In this document: positions 31,608-39,728 of the stretch, one piece after another
Layout: the number at the start of each line of letters is the position of its first letter
Numbering within the stretch: the first letter of the stretch is position 1
Source of the DNA: VRUE01 sp963698085
GTDB taxonomy: Bacteria > Actinomycetota > Thermoleophilia > Solirubrobacterales > 70-9
Assembly (NCBI GenBank): GCA_963698085.1
Contig: OY969122.1
Location: forward strand, 1,426,001 to 1,490,000
Direction of reading: 5' to 3'
Length of the DNA stretch: 64,000 nucleotides
Made by a program: the position numbers and the translations under genes
The notes under the pieces: generated by a model
Databases searched by the model: none
Seen by the model: the letters and a program-made list of their open reading frames with translations, nothing else
What the model was told of the DNA's origin: nothing

Positions 31608-32357
31608 TCAGTCCTCCAGCAGGAAGTCGAACACCGCGTATCCGACCAGGAGGAAGATCAAATCGTATAGGCCGAGCACCGCCAGCCAGGTGCCGAAGCG
31701 GTCATAACCGGGACCGCCCAGCGCCAGCAGCGGCTCGATCGCGCCGGTCGCGGCGATCGAGAGCGGTACCGCGAGCGGCAGGAGGATCAGCGGCGCCAGC
31801 AGGTCGCGGGCACGCGAGTTGACCGCCATCGAGGAGATCAACGTGCCGGTCGCGGCGAGACCGAGGTCGGCGAGCAGGAGGACGAGGGCGAGCCCAGGCA
31901 GGGCGGCGGCCGAGTCGAGAAAGAAGACGGCGAAGACCGGGACGACGATCAGCTCGAGGACGGCGAGGTAGACGAACAGCGCCGCCGCCTTGGCGGCGAA
32001 CAGCGCCGTGCGGTCGATCGGCGCGAGCCGTATTGCGTCGAAGCCCCCCTCCTCGCGCTCGGCAACGAAGAGCCGGTTGATGCCGAGGATCGCGGCGAAG
32101 AGCAGCGTCGCCCAGAGCACGCCGGCGGCGAGGCTGCCAGAGAGGGCGGTGCGGTCGAGGCCAAAGCGGAAGATGACGAAGGTGGTGACGGCGAACAGGG
32201 CCATTGCCGGCAGCGACTGCAGGGTGCGCAGCTCGGCGCGCAGGTCCTTGCCGAGGATCGCGGCGAAGGCGAGGCGCGAGGGGGTGATCACAGTCGCGCC
32301 TCGCTCGCGGCGCGGAGAATCAGAGATGGACGCTTGCTCGCTCGGCGCTTCACTCAC
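31608..32357 (-). CDS. ccmB: Heme exporter protein CcmB
   Basis: The protein has 249 residues with six membrane helices. The N-terminal cytosolic part (FAAILGKDLRAELRTLQSLP) and ILGINRLFVAEREEGGFDAI then RLAP match the CcmB permease. It forms the ABC-type complex with CcmA. The start ATG overlaps the ccmA stop (ATGA at 32354-32357). The first ~25 residues are Ser/Glu-rich and could be trimmed by a later start, but the overlap supports this one. Confidence 0.92.
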   Translation of the reverse strand: MSEAPSEQASISDSPRRERGATVITPSRLAFAAILGKDLRAELRTLQSLPAMALFAVTTFVIFRFGLDRTALSGSLAAGVLWATLLFAAILGINRLFVAEREEGGFDAIRLAPIDRTALFAAKAAALFVYLAVLELIVVPVFAVFFLDSAAALPGLALVLLLADLGLAATGTLISSMAVNSRARDLLAPLILLPLAVPLSIAATGAIEPLLALGGPGYDRFGTWLAVLGLYDLIFLLVGYAVFDFLLED

Positions 32358-32983
32358 TTTGAGCCCAATCTGAGAATTTGGTCGGCGTCGGGCAGCGCCC
32401 GCTCGGGGTCGTGGGTGACGAGGACGCGGGTGCGTCCCTCGCCGGGGCCGATCAGCTCACGGGCCAGCTCGCGGCCCTCGGCGTCGAGATGGGAGTCGGG
32501 CTCGTCGAGCAGCAGCAGCTCGGGCTCGTGCAGGACGCAGCGGCAGACCGCGAGCCGCTGCCGCATCCCGGCCGAGAGCTCGGCGACGTGCTGGTCGGCG
32601 CGTCGCTCCATGCCTACCGCGGCGAGCAGCGCCTCGATCCGCGCCTCGGCGTCAGCGCCGCGCAGGCCGTGCAACTTGGCGTGGAAGCGAAGGTTCTCCC
32701 GCCCGCTCAGGTCGCGGTAGAGCAGCGGCTCATGACCCAGGAAGCCGATCCGCCCCCGTGCCTTCCATGCCTCGCGGGGCAGCTGTGCTCCCAGCACTCG
32801 CACCTCGCCGCCGCCGGGTCGCAGCAGCGTGGCGAGGATGCGCAGCAACGTCGTCTTGCCGGCGCCGTTCGGCCCCAGCACGACCAGCGTCTCGCCCGCG
32901 GCGAGCGTCAGGTCAACTCCGTCCAGGGCCAAACGGTCGCCGAACTCCCGCCGCAGTCCGCGCAGCTCGATTGCCGTGCTCAC
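32354..32983 (-). CDS. ccmA: Heme exporter ATP-binding protein CcmA
   Basis: The protein has 209 residues. Walker A is GPNGAGKTTLLRIL (about residues 35-48), the ABC signature is ELSAGMRQRLAVCR, Walker B is LLLLDEPDSHLD, and the switch His is in VLVTHDPERAL. It energises heme handling by CcmBC, probably release of holo-CcmE. GTG 32983 begins the long ccm-hem-birA run; the promoter should lie in 32984-33075, which contains an imperfect inverted repeat. Confidence 0.93.
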   Translation of the reverse strand: MSTAIELRGLRREFGDRLALDGVDLTLAAGETLVVLGPNGAGKTTLLRILATLLRPGGGEVRVLGAQLPREAWKARGRIGFLGHEPLLYRDLSGRENLRFHAKLHGLRGADAEARIEALLAAVGMERRADQHVAELSAGMRQRLAVCRCVLHEPELLLLDEPDSHLDAEGRELARELIGPGEGRTRVLVTHDPERALPDADQILRLGSK

Positions 32984-33010
32984 GCCGGGATTCTCCCCGA
33001 GCGAGCCACG

Positions 33011-33051
33011 ATTGATGCATTGACCACGCTATATGGGGTCAACTCATCAAT
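33011..33051. promoter_or_regulatory. Imperfect inverted repeat upstream of the ccm-hem run
   Basis: ATTGATGCATTGACC (33011-33025) pairs with GGTCAACTCATCAAT (33037-33051) at 13 of 15 positions. It lies in the A/T-rich gap between the aldehyde dehydrogenase stop and the ccmA start. It could be an operator for a heme or redox regulator, or a terminator for the upstream gene. Confidence 0.5.
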
Positions 33052-33075
33052 TGTTGCCGCGAGAGACGAGGAGGC

Positions 33076-34674
33076 TCAGCGGCGCTTCTTCTTCAGCGTG
33101 CGGGCCCCGACCTCGAGCAGCGGGCCCGCGCCCTCGCGCAGGGCCTTGGTCCGGGTCGCGCCTTTTCCGTAGAGCAGTTTCGCCGAGGCGCGCACCGCTT
33201 CGCCCAGGGTCTGGTCGTAGGGGTGCCACCAGAAGTCGCGGGTGAGGCCCGGCTCCCAGGAGTTCATCTTGACGTTGACGCACTCGTAGAAGCCGAATTT
33301 CGAGTGCGAGCGGCCGACGCCGGAGTCCTTGACGCCGCCCCAGGCACACTGGCAGGCGCCGTGGCTGAAGGAGTGGTCGTTGACCCAGACCATTCCCGAC
33401 TCGATCCGCCGCGCGATCCGCGCGCCCTTCTGGCGGTCCTTGGTCCAGACCGAGGCGCCGAGGCCGAACTCGGAATCGTTGGCGAGGTCAATTGCCTCCT
33501 GCTCGGAGTCGACGACGACGATTGGCAGCACCGGGCCGAAGACCTCCTCGCGCATGATCCGCATCTCGTGCGTGACCCCGGTCAGCACGGTCGGGGCGAT
33601 GTATTTGTCGGAGAGGCCGGCGACCGGGGTGGGCCCGCCGCAGAGCTTGGTCGCGCCGGAGGCAACTGCATCCTCGATCAGGTCGACGACAATCTCGTAC
33701 TGGCCGTCGGAGGTCATCGGGCCGATCTCGGTCTCCCACTCGAGCGGGTTGCCGAGCCGCAGCTTCTGCGCCTCGCGGGCGACGCCCTCGACGAAGCGGT
33801 CGGCGACCTCGCGCATGACGTAGACGCGCTCGATCCCCGAGCAGGTCTGGCCGGCGTTGGCGAAGCCGCCCCAGACGGCGCCGGAGATCGCGTTGTCGAG
33901 GTCGGCGTCGGCGCAGACGATCATCGGATCCTTGCCGCCGAGCTCGAGCACCGAACCCTTCAGCTGCCCCGCGCAGACCTCGCCGACCTTGCGCCCGACC
34001 TCGACAGAGCCGGTGAAGAAGATCTTCCCCGCGCTCGATTTGGCCAGCGCGTCGCCGACCGCGCCGCCGCCGTGGACGACGCGGACCAGGCCCTCGGGCA
34101 GTCCGCCCTTCTCGAAGACGCGGCGGATCGCCTCGCCCAGCAACGGCGTCAGGCTGGCCGGCTTGAGCACGACGCCGTTGCCGGCCATCAGCGCGATCGC
34201 CACCTCGCCGAAGGGGATCGACCAGGGGTAGTTCCAGGGCGCGATCACGCCGACGACCCCGATCGGCTCGTAGGTGAAGCGCGATTTCTTGGTCGCCAGG
34301 AAAGCCTGGGACATCCGCACCTTCTCGTCAGCGAGGATCTTGGGGCCGGCCTTGGCGCACCAGTGCAGCGCGTCGACGGTCGGCAGCAGCTCCATCGTGT
34401 AGGCCTCGGCACGGGGCTTGCCCTGCTCGTTGACCAGGAGCTCCGCCAGCTCATCGATGTCGTCCAGAAGTGCATCTGCTGCGCGTCGCAGATAGCTGGC
34501 ACGGGTCTTCAAGCTCAGCTCGGCCCAAGCCGGCTGGATGCGTGCGACATCGTCGACCACAGACTGGACTTCGTCCGGGGTGATCGTGGCTACGGAATCA
34601 ACCAACTCTCCCGTTGCCGGATTAAAGCTCTCGAGGGTGGACTGGGATACGGAAGGCTGCGTGGCGATCTCCAT
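33076..34674 (-). CDS. NAD(P)-dependent aldehyde dehydrogenase
   Basis: The protein has 532 residues. The family core is complete: VIAPWNYPWSIPFGEVAIAL, IFFTGSVEVGRKV, catalytic Glu in SVLELGGKDPMIVC, catalytic Cys in NAGQTCSGIERVYV, and EEVFGPVLPIVV. The C-terminus has a basic extension of about 60 residues (ending RTLKKKRR). It oxidises aldehydes to acids; the substrate cannot be told. ATG 34674 follows a consensus TACAAT (complement of 34682-34687) by 7 bases. A palindromic repeat begins 11 bp further upstream, where a -35 element would lie. Confidence 0.92.
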   Translation of the reverse strand: MEIATQPSVSQSTLESFNPATGELVDSVATITPDEVQSVVDDVARIQPAWAELSLKTRASYLRRAADALLDDIDELAELLVNEQGKPRAEAYTMELLPTVDALHWCAKAGPKILADEKVRMSQAFLATKKSRFTYEPIGVVGVIAPWNYPWSIPFGEVAIALMAGNGVVLKPASLTPLLGEAIRRVFEKGGLPEGLVRVVHGGGAVGDALAKSSAGKIFFTGSVEVGRKVGEVCAGQLKGSVLELGGKDPMIVCADADLDNAISGAVWGGFANAGQTCSGIERVYVMREVADRFVEGVAREAQKLRLGNPLEWETEIGPMTSDGQYEIVVDLIEDAVASGATKLCGGPTPVAGLSDKYIAPTVLTGVTHEMRIMREEVFGPVLPIVVVDSEQEAIDLANDSEFGLGASVWTKDRQKGARIARRIESGMVWVNDHSFSHGACQCAWGGVKDSGVGRSHSKFGFYECVNVKMNSWEPGLTRDFWWHPYDQTLGEAVRASAKLLYGKGATRTKALREGAGPLLEVGARTLKKKRR

Positions 34675-34681
34675 GACCGCG

Positions 34682-34687
34682 ATTGTA
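34682..34687 (-). promoter_or_regulatory. Consensus -10 box of aldehyde dehydrogenase gene
   Basis: TACAAT on the minus strand is followed by 7 bases and ATG 34674, giving a leaderless transcript. It is the best match to TANNNT in the window. Confidence 0.65.
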
Positions 34688-34697
34688 GGTGGTGTGG

Positions 34698-34822
34698 GGG
34701 TGCCGGGAGAGGTCTCGCCAGTGCCTATCACCGCCTTTCGGCGGTGAAATCTGGTGCCGCTTCGCGGCAGAACCACTCCGCGGTGCCGGGGGGAGGCACC
34801 GGCGAGACCTCTCCCGGCACCC
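34698..34822. repeat. Palindromic repeat element, copy 2 (between aldehyde dehydrogenase and rarA)
   Basis: Perfect 22-bp arms, 34698-34719 (starting GGGTGCCGGG) and 34801-34822, surround a core with the shared block AATCTGGTGCCGCTTCGCGG at 34748-34767 and the small CACCGCC/GGCGGTG hairpin. The arms differ from those of copies 1 and 3. It lies in a divergent promoter region. Confidence 0.85.
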
Positions 34823-34895
34823 GACGACACCCACGCCTCGCCAGAGCTGGAAGCTTTCGAGAAGTGCCAGCTTTCCCCGTAGTCATACTCGGCGC

Positions 34896-36233
34896 ATGGC
34901 CGACCGTCTGTTCGATAGCGATGAGCCCAACTCCACGGCAGTAGCTGCTGACGCACCTTTGGCCGTCCGGATGAGGCCGCGGAGTTTGGAGGAGCTCGTG
35001 GGGCAGGAGCATGTGCTCGGGGAGGGGTCCGCTCTTCGGACCGCTATCGAAAGCGGACATCCTCATAGCTCGATCTTGTACGGGCCGCCGGGGTCGGGGA
35101 AGACGACGCTGGCTCGGATCGCTGCTGCCGCGGCTGACGGAGCGTTTGAGGAGCAGTCTGCGGTGAACGCTGGCAAAGCTGAGATCCGGGGGGTGATTGA
35201 GCGGGCTCGGGAGCGCAGGCGGACGAACGGGCGGCACACCGTGCTCTTTCTCGATGAGATCCATCGCTTCAACAAGGCGCAGCAGGATGCGCTGCTGCCG
35301 GCGGTGGAGGAGGGGTTGCTGACGTTGATCGGGGCGACGACTGAGAACCCCTACTTCGAGGTCAATTCGGCCTTGCTGTCGCGGTCCCAGATATATGAGC
35401 TGCAGCCGCTCTCGGCGGAGCAGGTCGAGGAGCTGCTGCGGCGGGCGCTGGCCGATCCTGAGCGTGGGCTGGCCGAGCCACCGCCGGTCGAGGACGCTGC
35501 CCTGGAGATGCTGGCCCACCGGTCCGGCGGCGATGCGCGGGTGGCGCTCTCCGGGCTGGAGCGTGCGGTCGAGCGCTCGCGGGGCGAGGCGATCGACGTC
35601 GCCGCGGTCGAGGACGCGCTGCAGCGCAAGGCGCTCGACTACGACCGCGAGGGCGACCGCCACTACGACTTCGTTTCGGCCTGGATCAAGGCGACCCGCG
35701 GCTCCGACGTCGATGCATCGCTCTACTACCTGGCGGTGATGCTCGAGGGCGGCGAGGACCCGCGCTTCATCGCCCGCCGCATGGTCATCCTCGCTTCCGA
35801 GGACGTCGGCAACGCCGATCCGCAGGCGCTGCTCGTTGCCGACGCGGCGGCGCGCGCGGTCGACCGCGTCGGTCTCCCCGAGTGCGCGCTCAACCTCGCC
35901 CAGGCCGCCGTCTACCTGGCCCTGGCGCCGAAGTCCAACGCCTCCTACAAAGCCCTCGGACGCGCCCGGGCCGAGGTGCGCGAGAACGGCGCCAAGACCC
36001 CGCCCGACCACCTGCGCGACGCCCACTATCCCGGTGCCGGGAAGCTCGGCCGCGGCGAGGGCTACCGCTACGCGCACGATGAGCCAGGTGCCGTCAGCGA
36101 TCAGCCGCTGATGCCGCCCGGATTGGAGGAGCTGCACTTCTACAAGCCCACCGACAGGGGCTTTGAGGCGGAGCTGGGGAGGCGTTTGGAGGCGCTTCGC
36201 AAGAGGCTTTCCCGGGGCGACGCGGGTCCCTAA
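34896..36233 (+). CDS. rarA: Replication-associated recombination protein A (RarA/MgsA), AAA+ ATPase
   Basis: The protein has 445 residues. MRPRSLEELVGQEHVLGEGS is the family N-terminus. Walker A is YGPPGSGKTTLARI, Walker B is TVLFLDEIHRFNKAQQDALL, sensor 1 is LIGATTENPYFEVNSALLSR, and the C-terminal MgsA domain includes EDVGNADPQALLVADAA and YLALAPKSNASYKALGRA. It acts at stalled replication forks. ATG 34896 follows CATACT by 6 bases. The end carries a basic helix. Two strong hairpins follow. Confidence 0.94.
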   Translation: MADRLFDSDEPNSTAVAADAPLAVRMRPRSLEELVGQEHVLGEGSALRTAIESGHPHSSILYGPPGSGKTTLARIAAAAADGAFEEQSAVNAGKAEIRGVIERARERRRTNGRHTVLFLDEIHRFNKAQQDALLPAVEEGLLTLIGATTENPYFEVNSALLSRSQIYELQPLSAEQVEELLRRALADPERGLAEPPPVEDAALEMLAHRSGGDARVALSGLERAVERSRGEAIDVAAVEDALQRKALDYDREGDRHYDFVSAWIKATRGSDVDASLYYLAVMLEGGEDPRFIARRMVILASEDVGNADPQALLVADAAARAVDRVGLPECALNLAQAAVYLALAPKSNASYKALGRARAEVRENGAKTPPDHLRDAHYPGAGKLGRGEGYRYAHDEPGAVSDQPLMPPGLEELHFYKPTDRGFEAELGRRLEALRKRLSRGDAGP

Positions 36234-36310
36234 TCGCAGGCGCAACTTCCTCATAGACGCGGTGTTTCAAAGGGCGGCTTTCCAAGCTAGAGCCAGGGAG
36301 AGCCGACATA

Positions 36311-36345
36311 CCGGCCGGAGGCCTGGACTGGGGGTTTCCGGCCGG
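36311..36345 (+). terminator. Hairpin 1 after rarA
   Basis: CCGGCCGGA (36311-36319) pairs with TCCGGCCGG (36337-36345) around an 17-bp loop. The stem is followed by TTCTAAAA. It lies 78 bp after the rarA stop. Confidence 0.45.
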
Positions 36346-36371
36346 TTCTAAAAGGGGAATCAGGGGGGACT

Positions 36372-36401
36372 CGACGACCGCGCGGGACTGCGCGGTCGTC
36401 G
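36372..36401 (+). terminator. Hairpin 2 after rarA
   Basis: CGACGACCGCGC (36372-36383) pairs perfectly with 36390-36401 around a 6-base loop. The 12-bp GC stem is very stable and there is no T-tract. It is probably the main terminator before the exported-protein gene at 36514. Confidence 0.55.
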
Positions 36402-36513
36402 GGCGTTGTGGGCCCGTTTCTTCACCAGCCTTCAACCTCTCTGCAACAGCTTTTCAACCGGTTGGGAACATCTGTCCAACATCGGCGCATGGGTGGGGTG
36501 GCAGGTTGGCCGC

Positions 36514-38100
36514 ATGCTCAAACAAACGCTGCGCCTTACCGTCTTGTCCCTGGCTGCGCTGGCCGTCGCCGCGCCTGCTGCGATCGCGACGCCCACTCCG
36601 CTCGACCTCGAGCCGCTTGGCCGCACGCCGGCGGGAGGAAAAGAAACCGCCGAGATCGCCGCCTTCGACCCGAAGACGAAGCGGGTCTTCGCTACCGACG
36701 CCAAAAACAACCAGCTCGACGTCTTTGACCTCTCGAACCCGGCGACGCCGCTGCCGCTCGCCCCGATCGAGCTCAGCCCCTACGGCGCCGGCCCCAACAG
36801 CGTCGTCTACCTGTCTGACTTCCGCGCTGTCGCCGTCGCCGTCCAGGCGGCCAAAGTTGGCGACCCGGGCAACGTCGTGGTCTTTGACGCGAAAAAAGGA
36901 ACGCACCTCGCCACCTTTGCGGCCGGGGCGCTGCCCGACATGGTCACCACCAGCGAGGACGAGCGCTACCTGCTCGTCGCCAACGAGGGGGAGCCGGCCT
37001 CCGACGGCTCGGTCGATCCAGAGGGCTCGGTGACGGTGATCGACCTCAAGCGCGGCCTGAAAAAAGCCGAGATCGAGACGGCGGACTTCGACGACGTTCC
37101 GCTGCGTGGCCCGGTCAGGATCTTCACCCCTGGCTCGAGTGTCGAGCAGGACCTCGAGCCCGAGTACATCACCACCAGCGGCGACTGGGCCTGGGTCTCG
37201 ATCCAAGAGGCAAACGCGATCGGCGTCCTCGACGTCGAGGACGCCGAGTTCGTCTCCGTGCGCAGCCTCGGCTTCAAGAACCACGGCCTGAGCGAGAACG
37301 CCTTCGACGCCACCGACACGGGAGCGGTGCCGAACATCGAACCGCATCCGAGCGTCTATGGGATGTACCAGCCCGACGCGATCTCGGCCTTCAGCGTGAA
37401 GGTGCGGGTGCCGGACCGCTGGCCGAGCGAGTGGGACTGGCTCGGCCACTTCCACAGGTCCAAGTACGTCACCCGGACCCTGATCGCCACGGCGAACGAG
37501 GGCGACTCCCGCGACTGGGATTTCTTCGCCGAGGAGTCCCGGGTCAGCGCGCTGAAACTCGCCCCTGAGGTCTTTCCCGCTGGGGCCAGCTCGAACAGCC
37601 AGCTCGGCCGGCTGACGGTGACGAAAACGCTTGGCAACACCGACGCCGACAGCGACTACGAGCAGCTCTACGTTTTTGGCGGACGCTCGATGTCGCTGCT
37701 CAGCCCCGGCGGCCGCGTCGTCTACGACACCGGCGACCAGCTCGAGCGCCTCTCCGCCACGCTCGATGCGGCGAACTTCAACAAGGACAACGCCGCCTCG
37801 ATCATCGACAACCGCTCCGACAACAAGGGGCCCGAGCCGGAGGCGGTGACCACCGGCGAGGTCGGCGGCCATACCTACGCCTTTCTCGGCGCCGAGCGCA
37901 GCGGCATGATCTATGTCTTCGACCTCTCCTCGACTCCGGGCGAGGCCGAGTTCGCGGGCTGGATCAACACGCGGGAGGGCGATCTCGGGCCCGAGGGGAT
38001 TGAGTTCGTCTCGCGCTGGGACAGTCCTACCGGCAAGGCGATGTTGCTTGTCACCTACGAGATCAGCGGGACGGTGGCGGCCTACAGCGTGATGCCGTAG
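36514..38100 (+). CDS. Exported choice-of-anchor I family protein (beta-propeller-like)
   Basis: The product has 528 residues. A signal peptide (LRLTVLSLAALAVAAPAAIA) is followed by a seven-bladed-propeller-like protein of the choice-of-anchor I type: EIAAFDPKTKRVFATDAKNN, VFDAKKGTHLATFAAGALPD, YLLVANEGEPASDGS, EPEYITTSGDWAWVSIQEAN and TLIATANEGDSRDW. NEGE/NEGDSRDW are hallmarks of this family, which occurs next to or fused with exported phosphoesterases. No C-terminal anchor is visible, so it may be secreted. The catalytic role is unknown. ATG 36514 is chosen for the signal peptide; no ribosome site is seen. Confidence 0.82.
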   Translation: MLKQTLRLTVLSLAALAVAAPAAIATPTPLDLEPLGRTPAGGKETAEIAAFDPKTKRVFATDAKNNQLDVFDLSNPATPLPLAPIELSPYGAGPNSVVYLSDFRAVAVAVQAAKVGDPGNVVVFDAKKGTHLATFAAGALPDMVTTSEDERYLLVANEGEPASDGSVDPEGSVTVIDLKRGLKKAEIETADFDDVPLRGPVRIFTPGSSVEQDLEPEYITTSGDWAWVSIQEANAIGVLDVEDAEFVSVRSLGFKNHGLSENAFDATDTGAVPNIEPHPSVYGMYQPDAISAFSVKVRVPDRWPSEWDWLGHFHRSKYVTRTLIATANEGDSRDWDFFAEESRVSALKLAPEVFPAGASSNSQLGRLTVTKTLGNTDADSDYEQLYVFGGRSMSLLSPGGRVVYDTGDQLERLSATLDAANFNKDNAASIIDNRSDNKGPEPEAVTTGEVGGHTYAFLGAERSGMIYVFDLSSTPGEAEFAGWINTREGDLGPEGIEFVSRWDSPTGKAMLLVTYEISGTVAAYSVMP

Positions 38101-38105
38101 GTGGG

Positions 38106-38234
38106 GGAGGCCGAGGGTCGCCCCGGGAGCGCCCATCACCGCCTGCGGCGGTGAAATCTGGTGCCGCTTCGCGGCTGGAGTCACCCTGCCCGGGGCCGCT
38201 TCGCGAGGCGCTCCCGGGGCGACCCTCGGCCTCC
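38106..38234. repeat. Palindromic repeat element, copy 3 (upstream of DUF1385 gene)
   Basis: Perfect 28-bp arms, 38106-38133 and 38207-38234, surround the shared core (AATCTGGTGCCGCTTCGCGG at 38155-38174, then CTGGAGTCACCCTGC as in copy 1). The right arm ends 2 bp before the TATCGT -10 box of the next gene. It begins 6 bp after the stop of the preceding gene. Confidence 0.88.
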
Positions 38235-38236
38235 TC

Positions 38237-38242
38237 TATCGT
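38237..38242 (+). promoter_or_regulatory. -10 box of DUF1385 gene
   Basis: TATCGT lies 7 bases before ATG 38250 and 2 bases after the palindromic arm. There is no ribosome site, so a leaderless transcript is expected. Confidence 0.55.
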
Positions 38243-38249
38243 CCCCTGC

Positions 38250-39074
38250 ATGGCTTCCGAGAAGCTGAGACTTGGCGGCATGGCGTTGCGCAACGGCCTG
38301 CTGATCCATGGGCCGACTCACTGGGCCGCTGCTGTGCGGGACGAACGGGGGGAGGTGGTCGTTGCCTCGGAGCGGAAACCGGAGTTGGCGCCGAAGCTCG
38401 CTGGCAAAGTGCCGGGTCTGCGGGGGCCTTTGAAATTGGCTGAGGCGATGGCGGTTCTGCCGCTGGTGCGGCGGCGACTGCCGGCCGCGCGGTTGCCGTT
38501 TGAGGACTGGAAAGTGGTGGCGGCGATTGGGGCGACCCTGGTGAGTACGGCGGTGCTGCGCCGCCGCCTGTCGAGCACCGCGCTGCGCGAGGGGATGGTG
38601 CAGGCGCTTGGCGCCGCGCCGGCGATGATCGCCCTCGCCGATCGCGACCTCGCCGCCTACCACGGGGTCGAGCACAAGGCGATCGCCGCTTACGAGCAGG
38701 GAGTCGAGGATCCGTCGCAGGTGCCCAAGGAGCACGACCGCTGCGGCTCGAACCTGCTCACGCCGATGATGCTGCTCTCGGCCGGCGGCACGGTGATGCT
38801 GGAGCGGCTGGTCGAGCGACCGAGCCCGCTGGCGCGCGCCGCGGTCGGGCTCGGCGGCGCCTCCATCGCGGTCGAGATGTTCGCCTGGAGCGACCGCAAC
38901 CACGGCGCCCCGCTGGCGGAGGCGTTCCACACCCCCGGCCGCGAGATACAGCGGCACCTGGCGACGAAGGAGCCGACGCCCGAGCAGCTCCAGGTCGGGA
39001 TCGCGGCGCTGGCGGAGATCCTCCGCGTCGAGGAGGCTCAGCCCGGCAAGGCCGAGCCCCCGCCGGCGACCTAG
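38250..39074 (+). CDS. DUF1385 family protein
   Basis: The product has 274 residues. The family core is present: RLGGMALRNGLLIHGPTHWA, LVSTAVLRRRL, DLAAYHGVEHKAIAAYEQGV and HDRCGSNLLTPMMLLSAGGT. Family members are predicted membrane-associated proteins of unknown function with conserved His/Glu (YHGxEHK) and HxRCG, which could bind metal. The hydrophobic stretches here are short for a full membrane protein. The neighbours mce and the methyltransferase follow on the same strand after 22 bp. Confidence 0.88.
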   Translation: MASEKLRLGGMALRNGLLIHGPTHWAAAVRDERGEVVVASERKPELAPKLAGKVPGLRGPLKLAEAMAVLPLVRRRLPAARLPFEDWKVVAAIGATLVSTAVLRRRLSSTALREGMVQALGAAPAMIALADRDLAAYHGVEHKAIAAYEQGVEDPSQVPKEHDRCGSNLLTPMMLLSAGGTVMLERLVERPSPLARAAVGLGGASIAVEMFAWSDRNHGAPLAEAFHTPGREIQRHLATKEPTPEQLQVGIAALAEILRVEEAQPGKAEPPPAT

Positions 39075-39083
39075 GCGTCCATC

Positions 39084-39089
39084 TAGACT
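39084..39089 (+). promoter_or_regulatory. -10 box of methylmalonyl-CoA epimerase gene
   Basis: TAGACT is followed by 7 bases and ATG 39097. It is the same leaderless arrangement as other genes in the window. Confidence 0.5.
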
Positions 39090-39096
39090 CCCGCCG

Positions 39097-39507
39097 ATGT
39101 TCGGAAGGATCGATCACATCGGCGTCGCCGTCGAGGACATCGACGCGGCGCTGACGCTCTACCAGTCGAGCTTCGAGATGGAGCTGGCCCACCGCGAGAC
39201 GGTCTCCTCGCAAGGCGTCGAGGCGGTCCTACTCGACGTCGGCGACGGGCACGTCGAGCTGCTGCGCCCCCTGGGCCCAGAGACCGCGGTCGGCAAGTTC
39301 CTCGCTCGCAAGGGCCCCGGCCTGCATCACGTCGCCTACGCGGTCGAGGACATCGACGCGACGCTGAAGCGGCTCGCCTCGGCCGGCCTCGAGCTGATCG
39401 ACAGCGAGGCCCGTGTCGGCATCCGCGAAAGCCGCGTTGCCTTCCTGCACCCGCGCTCGACCGGCGGCGTGCTTACCGAGATCGTCGAACCCGCAGGAGG
39501 TCACTGA
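39097..39507 (+). CDS. mce: Methylmalonyl-CoA epimerase
   Basis: The protein has 136 residues, the usual length. The vicinal-oxygen-chelate fold is evident: DHIGVAVEDIDAALTLYQSS, GHVELLRPLGPETAVGKFLA, GLHHVAYAVEDIDATLKRLA and FLHPRSTGGVLTEIVEPAG, with the metal ligands His and Glu in place. It interconverts methylmalonyl-CoA epimers in propionate metabolism. No mutase genes are in the window. Its stop shares bases with the next start (ATGA-type overlap at 39507). Confidence 0.93.
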   Translation: MFGRIDHIGVAVEDIDAALTLYQSSFEMELAHRETVSSQGVEAVLLDVGDGHVELLRPLGPETAVGKFLARKGPGLHHVAYAVEDIDATLKRLASAGLELIDSEARVGIRESRVAFLHPRSTGGVLTEIVEPAGGH

Positions 39508-39728
39508 TGGCGGATGCACAAAAGGTAGAGATCGGCTTCGAGGGTGGCCAGGTGGTCGCAGTTCGGCTCAGCGAGGACGAGCTGAAGGACCTGCGCAAGC
39601 AGGTCGAGAAGGGCGGCTGGCACGACGTCGAGACCGAGGACGGCATCCTCTCCGTCTATGCCGGCAAGGTCGCCTTCCTGCGCATTGACTCAGGCGCGCA
39701 CCGCGTCGGCTTCGGCCAGCAGGACTGA
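39507..39728 (+). CDS. Small conserved hypothetical protein
   Basis: The product has 73 residues: VEIGFEGGQVVAVRLSEDEL, DLRKQVEKGGWHDVETEDGI and AGKVAFLRIDSGAHRVGFGQ. A strong AGGAGGTCACTG precedes the ATG, and it overlaps both neighbours, so it is translated with mce and the methyltransferase. The beta-strand/helix pattern suggests a small ligand-binding or regulatory protein. Function unknown. Confidence 0.8.
   Translation: MADAQKVEIGFEGGQVVAVRLSEDELKDLRKQVEKGGWHDVETEDGILSVYAGKVAFLRIDSGAHRVGFGQQD

Noticed and set aside
33223..34944. 573-residue plus-strand frame opposite the aldehyde dehydrogenase
   Set aside because: Antisense shadow; all dehydrogenase motifs are on the minus strand.
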